A DNA stretch of 64,000 bases from Perca fluviatilis (Eukaryota > Chordata > Actinopteri > Perciformes > Percidae): assembly GCF_010015445.1 (NCBI RefSeq), contig NC_053118.1, positions 4,791,781 through 4,855,780 of the forward strand. The letters run 5' to 3'. The notes beneath the pieces are model-generated. The model worked only from the letters and a program-made list of their open reading frames with translations, searched no databases and was not told where the DNA came from. Numbering within the stretch: position 1 is the stretch's first letter; the number at the start of each line of letters is the position of its first letter. A program made the position numbers and the translations under genes. Below are positions 1-11,569 of the stretch, in pieces.

Positions 1-1063
1 GGAGTTCCGCCTTAGCTAAAAGATCAACTTTTATAAGTTTTTCTAAGGATTTCATGACCAAGGAGGTCAGGGCAACAGGCCTGAAATCATTAAGGGTTTT
101 GGGGTGGCTAACCTTGGCAACAGGCACCACCACAGACTTTCCATAGAGATGGCACTCTCTGCTGGGAGAGTGACAAGGTGAATATATCATAGAATATTGG
201 ACCTAGTTGCTCTGCACACACTTTCAGCTGGTGGCTGCTATTATTATCTGGGCCTGGACTTTTCTTAGGTCTGCAGTGTTTAAAGCAGTTGATGACACTA
301 CGTTCATTGAATCTGACATAAAACCTGTTAAGGTCCTGTGCCAGCAGTGAGTCAGACTTGTAACTGTTCAGTTCAAGCCTACTCCTCCCCCCTCCATTAA
401 GCCCCCCAATTGTCTTCATACTGTCCCAGGCAGAGCCCAGGTTATTCATCCTGAGCTGTGTTTCTATTTTATATTGTACTTAAGTTGACCTGCTCTAATT
501 CCCCTTTTAATGTCATTTTGAAGCTTATGTAGTATCTGAAAGTTTCCTTCCTTAAAAGCCCTATACTTTTCATGCAATAACATCTTCAGGGACTTTGTAA
601 CCCATGGTTTACTGTTTGGATATACTTTAATAACCTTAGTTGGAATAACCGTACTCTCACAGTATGAGATCCAACTGCTGATAACATCTGTCAATTCATT
701 AATATCAGAGCTGGACTCCTTGAACATATTCCACTCCGTGCAATCCAGACACCCCTGGAGATCCAAGCAAGCGTCAAACTGACCAGTCTTTTATGTGCAC
801 AGTCTGTACTTTACCCCTCTTAAGGGCAGTGTGATATGAAGGGACGAGATGTACTCAATTGTGGTCAGATGAGCCTAACGGTGGGAGAGGGATACACTTG
901 TGTGCGTCTTTAACTGTGCAGTAGCACAGATCCAAAGTTTTACTGTGCCTGGTAGGGCATGTGACGTACTGGTGAAAAAATGTGTTTTGGACAATGAATG
1001 GCTACGGAATGATGATTGCGGCGTCTGGAGAACGCGTTTGGAGCTTTTGAGTTGCTTGAAATA
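1..1063 (-). pseudogene. LINE ORF fragment: EN C-terminus, linker and RT start
   Basis: Minus-strand translation gives, from right to left, an EN C-terminal part with CPTR-like and SDHN-like motifs (about 1060-800, frame-shifted), then a linker peptide at 766-464 containing SWISYCES and KPWVTKSLK, then an RT start at 449-108 with the block KKSPGPDN and the AEQLGPIFYDIF helix. The block PSLWK is followed by a frame loss near 110. The order is that of a LINE ORF2, in which EN cleaves the target and RT copies the RNA. Stops and frameshifts separate the blocks. No YADD/FADD catalytic box is present because the element leaves the window. Confidence 0.75.
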
Positions 1064-1065
1064 TA

Positions 1066-2241
1066 CACTCACCTAAAGGATTATTAGGAACACCTCTAAG
1101 ATTTCTCGTTAATGCAATTATCTAATCTACCAATCACAAGGCAGCTGCTTCAATGCATTTAGGGGTGTCGTCCAGGTCTAGACAATCTCCTGAACTCCAA
1201 ACTGAATGTCAAAATGGTAAAGAAAGGTGATCTAAGCAACTTTGAATGTGGCATGGTTGTTGGTGCCAGACGGGCTGGTTTGAGTATTTCACAATCTGCT
1301 CAGTTACTGGGATTTTCGTGCACACCCATTTGTAGGGTTTACAAAGAATGGCAAAAATGCCTTGTTGATGCTACAGGTCAGAGGAGAATGGGCCAACTGA
1401 TTCCAGCTGATAGAAGATCAACTTTGACTCAAATAACCACTCGTTACAACCGAGGTATGCAGCAAAGCATTTGTGAAGCCACAACACGAACAACCTTGAG
1501 GCGGATGGGCTACGCCAGCAGAAGACCCCACCGGTTACCACTCATCTCCACTAAAAATAGAAAAATGAGGCTACAATTTGCACGAGCTCACCAAAATTGG
1601 ACAGTTGAAGACTGTAAAAATGTTGCCTGGTCTGAGGAGTCTCGATTTCTGTTGAGACATTCAGATGCTAGAGTCAGAATTTGGCGTAAACAGAATGACA
1701 ACATGGATCTGTCATGCCTTGTTACCACTGTGCAGGCTGGTGGTGGTGGTGTAATGGTGTGGGGAATTTTTTTCTTGGCACACTTTAGGCCCCTTAGTAC
1801 CAATTGGGCATCATTTAAATTCCACAACCTACCTGAGTATTGTTTCTGACCATGTCCATCCCTTCATGACCACCATGTACCCATCCTCTGATGGCTACTT
1901 CCAGCAGGATAATGTACCATGTCACAAAGCTCGAATCATTTCAAATTGGTTTCTTGAACATGACAATGAGATCACTGTACTAAAATGGCCCCCACAGTCA
2001 CCATCTCAACCCAATAGAACATCTTTGGGATGTGGTGGAATGGGAGCTTCGTGCTGGATGTGCATCCCACAAATCTCCATCAACTGCAAGATGCTATCCT
2101 ATCAATATGGGCCAACATTTCTAAAGAATGCTTCTAGCACCTTGTTGAATCAGTGCCACGAAGAATTAAGGCAGTTCTGAAGGCGAAAGGGGATCAAACA
2201 CGGTATAAATAGGGTGTTCCTAATAATCCTTTAGGTGAGTG
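1066..2241 (+). mobile_element. Tc1-like DNA transposon, 1176 bp, with TIRs and TA duplication
   Basis: The left end CACTCACCTAAAGGATTATT and the right end are inverted copies over about 28 bp, differing at the last bases only. Both sides are flanked by TA (1064-1065 and 2242-2243), the duplication expected for Tc1/mariner. Between the ends lies one broken transposase gene. It is inserted in the EN domain of an older minus-strand LINE, so it is the younger of the two. The terminal repeats are still nearly identical, while the transposase is dead. Confidence 0.93.
1214..2180 (+). pseudogene. Tc1-type transposase, broken
   Basis: The first frame (1214-1849, 211 aa) starts MVKKGDLSNFECGMVVGARR and shows a paired-like helix-turn-helix region, RRPHRLPLIS, and the catalytic block WSEESRF. 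Tc1 transposases normally read WSDES here, so the first catalytic Asp appears changed to Glu. The frame is lost at about 1780-1860. A second frame (1866-2180) carries YFQQDNVPCHKA, with the second catalytic Asp, and then WPPQSP, after which a 2-bp loss near 2006 removes the third acidic site from frame. Family proteins are about 340 aa in one frame. It cannot make an active enzyme. Confidence 0.9.
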
Positions 2242-2243
2242 TA

Positions 2244-2920
2244 ACTTCACATGCATTGTCACTGTTCGCCTTAGGATGGATGTATACAAGGGTGATGAAG
2301 AGCTGGGGAAACTCACGGGGCAGGTAGTGAGGGCGAAGTGAAACCGTGAGCAGTTCAACATCGGGAGTGCAGAGTTTATCTCTAACAATGGCCGATTTGC
2401 ACCAGCGCTTATTCACATAGAGATACACACCCCCACACGTCGACTTGCCGGTAGTTGTTGTGTCTCTGTCCAGCCGAATGGGCGACCCAAACCCGCATAT
2501 TCCTAGGTCACTGTTCAAGTCTCTATCCGACAGCCAAGTCTCCGTAAGCGCAAGAATGCGGGCATCTCTGAACTCGTGAGCTCATCAGTTTTATTTAGCA
2601 GAGACTGGACAGAATGATAGACGGCAGGGAAATGCGCAAGAGTGACTGGCTTTTCAACCTGAGACAAACCCCTCCTCTACACCCCTGCTTCCTTGTCTTT
2701 GTTTTACGGTGTGATCCATGGCCCTGTTGTCTGATTGACTGTGCTGGGTCCCAACTTGGTGAATATAAATCCGTCGGTGGGTCAGTGACATGCCTCCAGA
2801 GTAAAAGGAGCTCCCTGGGGTACTGGATCTTGATTGAGTGAAGTGGAAACGACAGGTCCCCCAAACTCCAAACCGGTTGATCCGCCAGCCATAACAGGAG
2901 AAGAGCCCAAAATTCCATCT
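2244..2920 (-). pseudogene. LINE ORF fragment: N-terminal part of endonuclease
   Basis: Minus strand. A peptide from about 2918 begins MEFWALLLLWLADQPVW and ends with LPSIILS, the usual run-in to the first beta strand of LINE apurinic endonucleases. After two frame changes near 2590-2550 it resumes as LTETWLSDRDLNSDLG, then GKSTCGGVYLYVNKRW and SLRPHYLPREF, ending at VYIHPKAN (2518-2231). These match the EN order of CR1/L2/Rex1-type elements. The continuation of the domain lies beyond the inserted Tc1 element at 1063 and below. Disabled by frameshifts. Confidence 0.75.
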
Positions 2921-3129
2921 TGGTTCCCCGAACGGCGTGAGTGTGAATAAAGAAAACAAAGGCTTACTATTGCATGCCGATACTGCTTGTTGCTGAGATA
3001 GGCTAATAAACTCGAGGTTAGGACGACAAACAAACACACAGCCACAGATCCTTGCTGCCAGTTGCTGCACGAGCATGTGCCCTGAGTCCTGCCTGTCAAC
3101 ATTGGTCCACGGCGCACGACACGTGCTCT

Positions 3130-3602
3130 CGCTCCCATTTCTTTACTATTGGGAGTTCTCCTACGGATACTTGCATCAGTTTAGCATAAATCTTGGACAC
3201 TAATCCTCTCACAGGAGAATCAACAAGCCCTTTAATGATTGGGTGTGTCTCAAGACTGTTCCCCCATGGCACTTCGTAACATTTTAGGGCTGATCTTAAG
3301 CGAAGATAAAGGAAGAAGGATGATAAAACTGCTGCCGTTGTTGGAAGGTTTTTGGCTTCTTCTATTACATGGAATAATCTGCGTATATTGTCAGCAGCGT
3401 GACGCTTTGGTATAAACCCTGATTGGTCGGGGTGGACTAGCTTCTCAATAAAGCCTTCTAGGCATAGTGTATGAATAGAGCTTAATATCAGTCCCAATGA
3501 AGCTGATGGGCCTGTAGTTTGAGCACTCCGTAGGATCTTTGTCATTTTTGTGTATGACCGAAACCGTTGGTTTGTTGATGAAAGGTTAGAGGTGTTAAAC
3601 AT
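3130..3602 (-). pseudogene. L1/Tx1-type LINE ORF2 scraps (RT and C-terminus joined by deletion)
   Basis: The minus-strand frame 3602-3096 contains HPDQSGFIPKRHAADNIRRL (about 3440-3380), a recognisable L1-type RT block before the first catalytic Asp. It is followed after a short non-homologous stretch by GLVSKIYAKLMQVSVGELPI and KKWERE (about 3215-3130), which belong to the ORF2 C-terminal region. In an intact element these lie several hundred residues apart, so an internal deletion has removed most of RT, including the YADD box. It is probably the same L1 insertion as the EN at 4885-5957. Dead copy. Confidence 0.7.
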
Positions 3603-4860
3603 TCAAATGAAAAACAACATTCTCAGTAGCCTAACCCATTTCACACACACAGGCAGACATGCACACACACAGACAGACAAACAAACAAACACAGACACAC
3701 ACATGCAAAACGGCAGGAACAGACGGAGTGGAGAGAATTGCAAATCAAGAAGAGGAAAGAAAACACTGAAAAACATCAAGAGACACTAGTTAGCTTGGAG
3801 AAGATCTAAGTGGAATAACGAAGCTGAAGAGGTGTAGCTACACTATGCCACTTTTCCTGTCTAACAGTAGTGGTTTAGAACAAACGTGCTAGTGTGCCTG
3901 GCTAAAGTTGGAGCTATTGGACTGGACAGGACGACAGCGTGTTTCCCTGCTGAAGAGGACTTTGCCGTAGCTGGTGACTGGTTTTCGTGTTTGAGCTGTG
4001 TTTCTTGGACTAACAGCTAACTGTAAGTTGGATTTCTGTGTGTTTGCTTCACTGACAATAACGTCTTGCTGCATGTCCACATGAGCTACCATCTGGCCCG
4101 CAATTATTATTATTTTTTTCTCTCGCCGTGTGTGGAGGTGGGTAGGTGTGTGTTAACACAGTGGTTTAATAGGGTTTGAGTAAGTTTTACATTGGAACTC
4201 CTGTAAGGAGGAATAATTGTGTGTAGCTGGAGTGTTTTAAGTGGAAACTGATAGAGAAACTGGTAAAGGGGTAGTTGTGTGTAATATCATTTGAAGAAAT
4301 ATTGCAGTTAGCATATTTGAAAGGTGTGATTTGTGTTGTGTTTTTTTTGTTATTCAATCTAACGGCTAAATATTATTTGTACATTTAAGTTATTGTTCAG
4401 TAAACAATACCTTTTTTGTTAAAGAACTGTCTGGGGTCAGTTATTCCAATACAGCACAATAGATTTGCTGGTTAAAAGTAGGGTGGTATATGACTAATCC
4501 AAAATAGGGAAACCTTAATAGCTACCTTAACAAAATGAACCCAAACACTTCATCATTCCAGTGTAAAGTTACATATTGCAGCTTGGGCATTGCACTTGAC
4601 AATGCAAGTTTGTCAAGTGTCATCCTGTATGGCTTTAATAGAAAAATGTTTTTTGATGCATCGTGGAATCGAATCGCTGACCTGATAATCGTAATCGAAT
4701 CAGTAGATCAGTGAAGATTCACAACCTCTAGTTGAGATACCTCTGCCTGTGGTGCCGTTAATAGCAGCTCTGGATTTGCTTTGTTTTAATTTCAGAGCAA
4801 GCAATTTGCTTGGTTTGCAACCATTAAAATAGTAATTTTGCCTCACTCTGTGCATGATAT
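3603..4860. other. Non-coding stretch, partly repeat-derived
   Basis: It starts with a degenerate (CA)n/(CAGA)n run (3636-3705), then about 700 bp of AT-rich DNA without a recognisable gene. 4640-4735 (TGCATCGTGGAATCGAATCG through ACAACCTCTAG) looks like the right end of a hAT-type nonautonomous element of the CGATTC-rich kind; its left end was not found. This stretch separates two parts of what was probably one L1 element, so at least part of it is an insertion. Confidence 0.45.
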
Positions 4861-4884
4861 ATGACATATGAATTCAGCTCTCCT

Positions 4885-5957
4885 TCATAGCAAATCATTT
4901 AGCTCTGCTCGATTTGTGACTAAAAGAGTATGTGTAGATTTAGAAAAACACGTCTTTAGAGACTGCTCTAACAATTTACAACGTTCTTCCAACTCCGCAA
5001 TCCTTGCCTCTCTCTTTTTCTTCAAATTGACCGCAAAGGAAGATGTGAAATCTCTAATAAATCCTTTAGTGGCTTGCCAAATGTACGCCGGGTCCGAAAC
5101 TGAGTCAGTATTGATTGATATAAACTCTGCCAGCTTGGCTCTAAATTCTGTATCAAAAGCTGTGTTTTGGAGAAGGGAATTGTTAAATTTCCATCTCCTA
5201 GATCTTTCTACTAACATATCACAATGGAATGTGGTTATCAGTGCATTGTGATCACACAGAATTGCTGGTTCTATTGCTATCGTGTGGAACATTGCCTTGA
5301 GCTCACTGGAGCACAAAATATAATCAGTGCGAGAGTGGGTGAGGTGACGTGTGGAAAAGAAGTTGTAATCCTTGCTAGTAGGATTGTGCATCCTCAATAT
5401 ACAGTATCTGTAAGATGGTGGGATTCCACAACTGCTTTAAACATGTCCGATATGCGTTTTTGGGCTTTTGTGTGATTGACCCCTGATCTATCCTGATTTA
5501 AATATATTATTGCATTCATGTCTCCCCCTATAATTAGTGAATATTCATTGAGAGAGAGCAATTCATTGGTTAGGCGTGGGAAGAAACTTTCATCACATGT
5601 AGCCGGTGCATATACCGAGACAAAGGCTATTTCCCTACTCCTTATCGTGGTACATATATAAGATATCCTGCCTGAAGAGTCTTTACTGCTTTTGTCCACG
5701 GTAAGTGCGGATTTCCGTGACAGCAACATGATGGAGCCCTTGGTTTTGGTGTCGTCACTAGATAAGGCAGCAACCTTAAAGTATTTATTTTGTAGACAAT
5801 TTACATCTCTTTTACGTAAATGTGACTCTTGTATAAGCGCCACGTCTATGTTTTTCCTTCTTAAATAGTCCAGGAATTTAGCTCGTTTGATCGGCCCGTT
5901 TAGCCCCCTGATGTTAACTGAAAGGATTGAAAGCTCAGCCATCTTCAAAATGTACAC
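4885..5957 (-). pseudogene. L1/Tx1-type LINE ORF2 endonuclease domain, one frameshift
   Basis: The frame 5957-5394 starts near MAELSILSVNIRGLN (start codon of MAEL at 5942) and shows the AP-endonuclease motifs in order: N in SVNIRG, E in IQESHL, and the GGDMN block. After a frameshift at about 5395 the frame 5397-4885 continues with SRTDYILCS and the CDHNALI block (catalytic Asp-His), then a linker with a charged helix ending AELEERCKLLEQSLKT. EN nicks target DNA to prime reverse transcription. Length and motif spacing fit a near-complete EN domain of a fish L1 (Swimmer/Tx1-like). It is the best preserved piece of this element. Confidence 0.85.
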
Positions 5958-5959
5958 GC

Positions 5960-7230
5960 ATACGTGTCTCGAATATAGTACCGGATTTTACTGACAAATC
6001 TTTAGCAAAGGGTGAACTGTTAGCTCTGAGCAGGGTGTGACAAAAACATAGAAAGTAAAATAAATCCCCTAACCCTCTGAGACCACAGACCCCCTCCCCT
6101 ATTTGTAAGATCCACATCAAACGCAGTTTGCGCAAAACTCCAGCTCAAAACTACACCTCCTGTCTTAAGTCACAGGTTAATTGAAACAGGTCTACTGCAT
6201 TTTTATGTTAAACATGAACAATATAATAACACCTTAGAACAATTTCTGGACTAAGCTGTGTGAAAAACAGAACAATCTAGTTGGAGCAATAAACAGATTA
6301 TGAGCTGAACAGACTGTATCCCTCATGTTCTTTCAGTCTAGCTTAAATGTTAACAAACAAAGACTGTAAACTGACCAGCCAGCATTTATCATGTATTTTC
6401 AGTCTGGTTAAGTGTCCTTTTAAAGATTAGTTACGAAACTTACATAGCGCATCCTCAGGATTCATCATGTTCCCTTTTTTTCAGCCTAAAAAAAGTGTCC
6501 ACAAAATAGATTGTAGACTGAGTAGCCATCATTCATCATTTCTTCAACGGTTGGTTCCAAAACTTACACACAGCGTCCTCCAGTCAAGCTCGGTACAGTG
6601 ACCTAAATACCGTTAGTCCACAGGTGCTGAGTCCTCCAGTCACGGCCACGGCATCGAATGCAAAGTCCCACCACCGCCCTCCGGTCTGTGCATGTAGCGC
6701 GTCATCCTCCTCTTCTAATTCCAGCCAGAAAACACCCGGCTCTGCGGCTGCAGTGAAGGAGAACTCTCTTCCCCCCGCGTGTCGCTCCCAGGGCAGCGCA
6801 GCAGATGAACGAGTCCGAGTTGCGTTCAGCGTGCAGCTCATGTTGTATCCCTTCAGGAATCCGAAGCTGCTGGATCGTGAATGTGACGCAGTCAGATTGG
6901 TCCAGCTCACATACCATGATTTCCTGCATTTCAGGTTCTGCCCCGATGTGTTGCTGCGGGGCATTAATTTCGGCCAGCACTCCCTTCACTGCGCGAAGAT
7001 CACTGATTTAAGCACACTTAGCTGCTTCTCCAAGACCCGGTCGATTAATTCCTCCAAATTAAAGAAGGTGTTCACATTAGCCACCACTCCATTAGCAGCC
7101 GACATACTAACAAATTTCTCCAAACGAGTAGACAGTCCAGGCGACAACGAGACCCGCTCTTTCGTGTCTGCAGGCGTTTCACTGTGTCACCGTGACAACA
7201 GTTATTTAATGAAATACGGAGGCGAGTGTC
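5960..7230 (-). other. Probable 5' part of the same L1 (possible ORF1 relic)
   Basis: Upstream of the EN on the minus strand lies about 1.2 kb with several short frames. The best is 7120-6990, including NTFFNLEELIDRVLEKQLSV, an acidic helix that could be part of an ORF1 coiled coil, continued out of frame at 6989-6702. I could not match these to a known ORF1 RNA-binding domain. Position (just 5' of ORF2, same strand) is the main reason for the call. 6160-6580 is AT-rich with no feature. Confidence 0.35.
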
Positions 7231-7269
7231 GGAGCTCAGTCTCTTGCAACCACAGCGGGTGCTGGTCAC

Positions 7270-7731
7270 GTGCTTCCGTGGACTGTTTTTTTTAAGACAC
7301 TGCACTTTGTCCTTCTGTCCAAACTTCCGTCAGCGCTGGAGACAGCCGACCTTCTCGTCCAACATGTATTTAGACTCCATGGCATCCCCCAGGACATTGT
7401 ATCTGACCGAGGCCCGCAGTTTTCGTCCAGGGTCTGGAAGGCTTTTTGTCAGGTGTTGGTGGCTTCAGCCAGACTCTCATCGGGTTACCACCCACAGACT
7501 AACGGTCAGACGGAGCGGGCCAACCAGAACCTTGTGTCGGCTCTCCAGTGCGTGTCTGCTTGCCATCCCGCCTCTTAATTCACCCATCTCCCCTGGGTGG
7601 AAAATGCCCACAACTCCCTTGTCTGCTCATCTAGTGGACTGTCACATTGTATGGCTTATTTGGGTTTTCAACCTCCCCTCTTTCCTGTCCAGGAGAATGA
7701 GGTTGCTGTCCTCTCAGTTCAGGACCATTGA
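7270..7731 (+). pseudogene. Ty3/Gypsy retrotransposon integrase fragment
   Basis: The frame from 7270 reads [20 protein letters not shown], then [13 protein letters not shown] with the second catalytic Asp of the DDE core, then [17 protein letters not shown] with the catalytic Glu. After an in-frame stop at 7576-7578 the same frame goes on with [10 protein letters not shown] and [13 protein letters not shown] to about 7731, matching the integrase C-terminal part of fish Gypsy elements. The first catalytic Asp region, RT, protease, Gag and LTRs are absent. A short relic, not a functional element. Confidence 0.9.
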
Positions 7732-7870
7732 CGAGGAGGCACCTTCACACAATACAAGTCAATGGAGAACGGAGAGTTCTTATCTCTACAGTGGGAGAGG
7801 GACTAAATGTGCTTTGTCACTACTTTATATATACATCTTTTGATTTCATGTTTGAGGAATAAGTGTGTTT

Positions 7871-7873
<3 letters not shown>

Positions 7874-7940
<67 letters not shown>

Positions 7941-7945
7941 GTGTG
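7874..7945. repeat. (GT)n microsatellite
   Basis: Mostly perfect GT dinucleotides with small TATG interruptions at the right end. Confidence 0.95.
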
Positions 7946-8116
7946 ACTATTTGCTCTTAAAAGCAGGAGGCTGGAGGCTGTAACCTGCACTATCCACACT
8001 CTGTAATCATTGCTGTTTATGACTGACACACATTTATAGCTGCTGTGTGTCTCACTGGCTGTGTGATTATTGTCTGTTTCGAGGCTCTTATCAGTGTTGT
8101 AATGGACATAGCTGAC

Positions 8117-8118
<2 letters not shown>

Positions 8119-8156
<38 letters not shown>
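8119..8156. repeat. (AC)n microsatellite
   Basis: Perfect AC dinucleotide run of about 38 bp. Confidence 0.95.
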
Positions 8157-8157
<1 letters not shown>

Positions 8158-9271
8158 ATGGGCCTGACACACAAACACAACTTCACCCTCCCTGCCTCTC
8201 TCAATCACTTTTCTGTCTCTTTTTCACTTTTTTCTTGTCCTCTCTCAGCTGTGCTCTGTCCTTCCTCTGGCGGTGGTGGAGCGCCAGCTTTCTGGCGGTG
8301 CTCACTCCGCCGAGCCGTGTGCCAGTTTAGGAGATTGGCATTAAAGTCAGACATGAGCTCATCGCCTCAACTGGGCAGACAGCCCATTACAATGCTCAGC
8401 AGGGCCCTACCGCAGGGGTGAAAAGAGCTCAATACCTGCTGATTATCTACTCTTTCTCTCTGGCTGTGTCCCTCTCCCTGACTCACTTGCTTTTGCTTTC
8501 ACTCTATTTCCTCTTCTTTCCTTCTCCTTTTTTTTTCTCCTCTCTGCTCTTCTTTCTTTTTTCTCTTCTCTCCTCATTTCTTCTTCTCTTGTCTTCTCTT
8601 CATGTATTCATTCACTCAGTCAAGTATCCTCTACCTCAGGCTTTGTCTCTCTTTTTTGAACGGTCTTATTTAATCTGTCTTTCTCTTATTCAAACCTAAA
8701 CTTAGACACACACACACACTGTATATTTGTCTGTCTGCCATCTTCCTTTCTTTTTCTCTTTTTCCCTCTGTCTCTTAAATACAATTTTTTTCAGTATGTG
8801 CTGTGGTGTCATTGCAGTGGTGTCTGCTGCAGTAAGAGAGGTAGGGAGGGGTGTTTTTTTAAAATGACAGGGGTGGAAGCGAGGTGTGTGTGTGTATGTG
8901 TGTGGAGACCAGACAGCTGGTACACCTGTGTGGACAGGATATGACACAGCAATGCAGCTGAGACAAGTGCAACATGCAGCAGATATAATGTGGTATGACA
9001 TTTATTTAACGCAACTCTCTGCTCTGCAATCTGACTGGCTTGAGTGGCCTTTCTGTTACTTAGTGCTCCGCTGAAGACGCCAAGCTCTTTCTCTTGTTCT
9101 CCAGCTTTGTCAGCTGGTGAGATGCATTGCACTTAATTCATGAATCCAATTCAGCCTTGGTATAAAGGCTGAGTCATATCCATCTTTTGTTCGGACATTT
9201 GGAATTGCTTTCAGTAATACTGACTCCACATAGAAGTCACGGGGTGTTTTGAGTTATTAGTCCTACTGAAA

Positions 9272-11205
9272 ATGTTATGTCAGACTAAACAAAGGAAACT
9301 AGCACCTTGGTATAACTCCCAAACTCGCAAATTAAAACAAACCTCACGAAAACTTGAAAGTAAATGGCGTTCCACCAAGCTGGAAGAATCTTGTTTAGAT
9401 TGGCAAGACAGTCTGAAAACATATAGGAAGGCCCTCAGAAATGCCAGATCAGACTATTAATCATCACTAATAGAAGAAAATAAGAAGAACCCAAGGTTTC
9501 TTTTCTGCACTGTAGCCAGGCTTTCAGAGAGCCACGGCTCTATTGAGCCATCTATTCCTATAGCTCTGAGTAGTGACGACTTTATGAGCTTCTTTAATAA
9601 TATAATTCTAACAATTAGAGATAAACTTCATCACCACTTGCCCTCAACTTCTAACAGTTCACCTTTAAACGCATGACCGCTAGAAAGAACGACAAGACCT
9701 GACATATACTTTGACTGCTTTTATCCTATAGACCTGCAACAATTCATTTTAAAGGTCTCTTCAGCTAAGCCATCTACCTGTCTCTTAGACACCGTTCGAA
9801 TGAGGCTACTTAAAGATGCGTTACCTGTGGTTAACAGTTCATTATTAGATATGATCAATATGTCTTTATTAACAGGTTATGTACCGCAGTCATTTAAATT
9901 AGCTGTGATAAAACCTCTTCTGAAAAAACCCATCTCCCCTTTCTCTCCAAGATCCTTGAGAAGCTAGTCGCTAATCAGTTATGTGATTTTCTACATAGGA
10001 AAAGTTTATTTGAGGACTTTCAGTCAGGATTTAGAATGCATCATAGCACAGAGACGGCACTGGTGAAAATTACTAACGACCTTCTAACTGCTTCAGACAA
10101 AGGACTTGTCTCCGTACTTGTCTTACTAGATCTTAGTGCTGCATTCAATACTATTGACCATACCATCCTGTTACAGAGACTGGAACATTTAGTTGGCATT
10201 AAAGGAATTGCTCTAAGCTGGTTTAAGTCCTATTTCTCTGATCGATCTCAATTTGTTAATGTTAACGATGAATTCTCCAGGCACGCTAAAGTAAGCCATG
10301 GCGTTCCACAAGGCTCAGTGCTTAGACCAATTCTATTCTCCTTCCTCTAGGCAACATTATTAGGAAACACTCAATTAACTTTCACTGTTATGCGGATGAC
10401 ACCCAATTATACCTATCAATCAAACCAGATGAAACCAGTCAGTTAGTTAAACTTCAAGCATGCATTAAAGATATAAAATCATTAATGACCTACAATTTTC
10501 CGATGTTAAACTCTGAAGTTATTGTGCTGGGCCCTAAACACCTCCAAACCTCTGGATGGTGTTGCCCTGGCCTCCAGCACTACTGTCAGAAATCTAGGAG
10601 TTATTTTTGATCAGGATATATCCTTTAATGCCCACTTAAAACAAACCTCAAGAACAGCATTTTTTCACCTTCATAACATTGCCAAAATTAGGCACATTCT
10701 GTCTAAAAACGATGCTGAAAAACTAGTCCATGCATTTGTTACTTCCAGGCTGGACTACTGTAACTCCTTACTATCAGGTTGCTCAAATAAGTCCCTTAAG
10801 ACTCTCCAGCTGATCCAGAATGCTGCAGTGCGTGTTCTGACAACAACTAAGAAAAGTCATCATATTTCTCCTGTATATGTATAGCTTCTCTGCATTGGCT
10901 TCCTGTAAAACCCAGGACTGATTTTTAAAATCCTTCTCTTGACCTACAAAGCTCTAAATGATCAAGCACCATCATATCTTGAAGAGCTCATAGTACCTTA
11001 TTGTCCTACTAGAGCACTGTGCTCCCAGAATGCAAAGCTACTTGTGGTTCCTAGAGTCTCTAAAAGTAGAATGGGAGCCAGAGCCTTCAGCTATCAGGCT
11101 CCTCTCCTGTGGAACCAGCTCTCGGTCTGTGTTCGGGAGGAAGACACCGTCACCACATTTAAGAGTAATCTTAAAACTCTCCTCTTTGATAAAGCTTATA
11201 GTTAG
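9272..11205 (+). pseudogene. L2 LINE reverse transcriptase, with stops and frameshifts
   Basis: Blocks in order: linker APWYNSQTRKLKQT (9272-9460); AVIKPLLKKP near 9905; then RT in frame 10036-10350 with MHHSTETALVKITNDLL, the first catalytic Asp in LVLLDLSAAFNTIDH, and VSHGVPQGSVL. The frame breaks at about 10350, after which CYADDTQLYLS (10388-10420) is the catalytic YADD box. 10522-10884 holds NLGVIFDQDISFNAHLKQ and the thumb-like SRLDYCNSLLSGC; 10939-11205 holds ALNDQAPSYLEELI and SYQAPLLWNQL, ending KTLLFDKAYS. A deletion near 9935 removes the YRPIS region. Catalytic residues persist but the gene is cut into at least four frames. Confidence 0.9.
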
Positions 11206-11569
11206 GGAGTGAGGAGTTGCAGCGTTCACCTAGACCGGCGGGGGAGGGTGTATATCTTCAGACACAGCACCCCTTCTCTTCTCTGCTTCTCTTCATAGTT
11301 GTCAGATTCATCTACCAATCCTTATAGAACTGGCTCAGGTTTGCCTTGCACCAGCTCTTAATTATGCTGTTATAGTTTTAGACTGCTGGGGGACTTCCTT
11401 CCTTTGACACACTGAGCTCCTCTCTCCTCTCTCTTTTCATCTGTGTGCATCCATGTCCCAGAAATGCTTGTTACTAACCTAGCTCTGGGGAGCTTATTTC
11501 CCGGAGCCCTTATGTTTTTTGTCGCCCAGCAGTTTTCCTTGGATTAGGGTGGCACCTAAATCATGGTTG

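Larger units (their letters stand above)
1..3125 (-). mobile_element. Old non-LTR retrotransposon (CR1/L2/Rex1-like), split by a Tc1 insertion
   Basis: Read on the minus strand from about 3125 down to 1, pieces appear in LINE order: a 5' leader peptide region, endonuclease (EN) start, EN end, an EN-RT linker and the start of reverse transcriptase (RT). The element runs off the left edge of the window, so its 3' half is not seen. A Tc1-like element (1066-2241) sits inside the EN domain. Several frameshifts break the frame, so this is a dead copy. Family placement is by remembered similarity of EN/linker/RT wording to fish CR1/L2/Rex1 LINEs; the exact clade is uncertain. The right border against the L1 scraps near 3125 is approximate. 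Confidence 0.75.
7740..9165. other. Microsatellite- and pyrimidine-rich stretch without a gene
   Basis: Contains (GT)n at 7874-7945, (AC)n at 8119-8156, a strongly CT-rich tract at 8430-8700 and small (CA)/(GT) runs at 8702-8720 and 8885-8904. The apparent ORFs here are repeat translations. 8256-8420 is less repetitive (GCGCCAGCTTTCTGGCGGTG, a short inverted repeat) but shows no recognisable protein. Confidence 0.6.
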
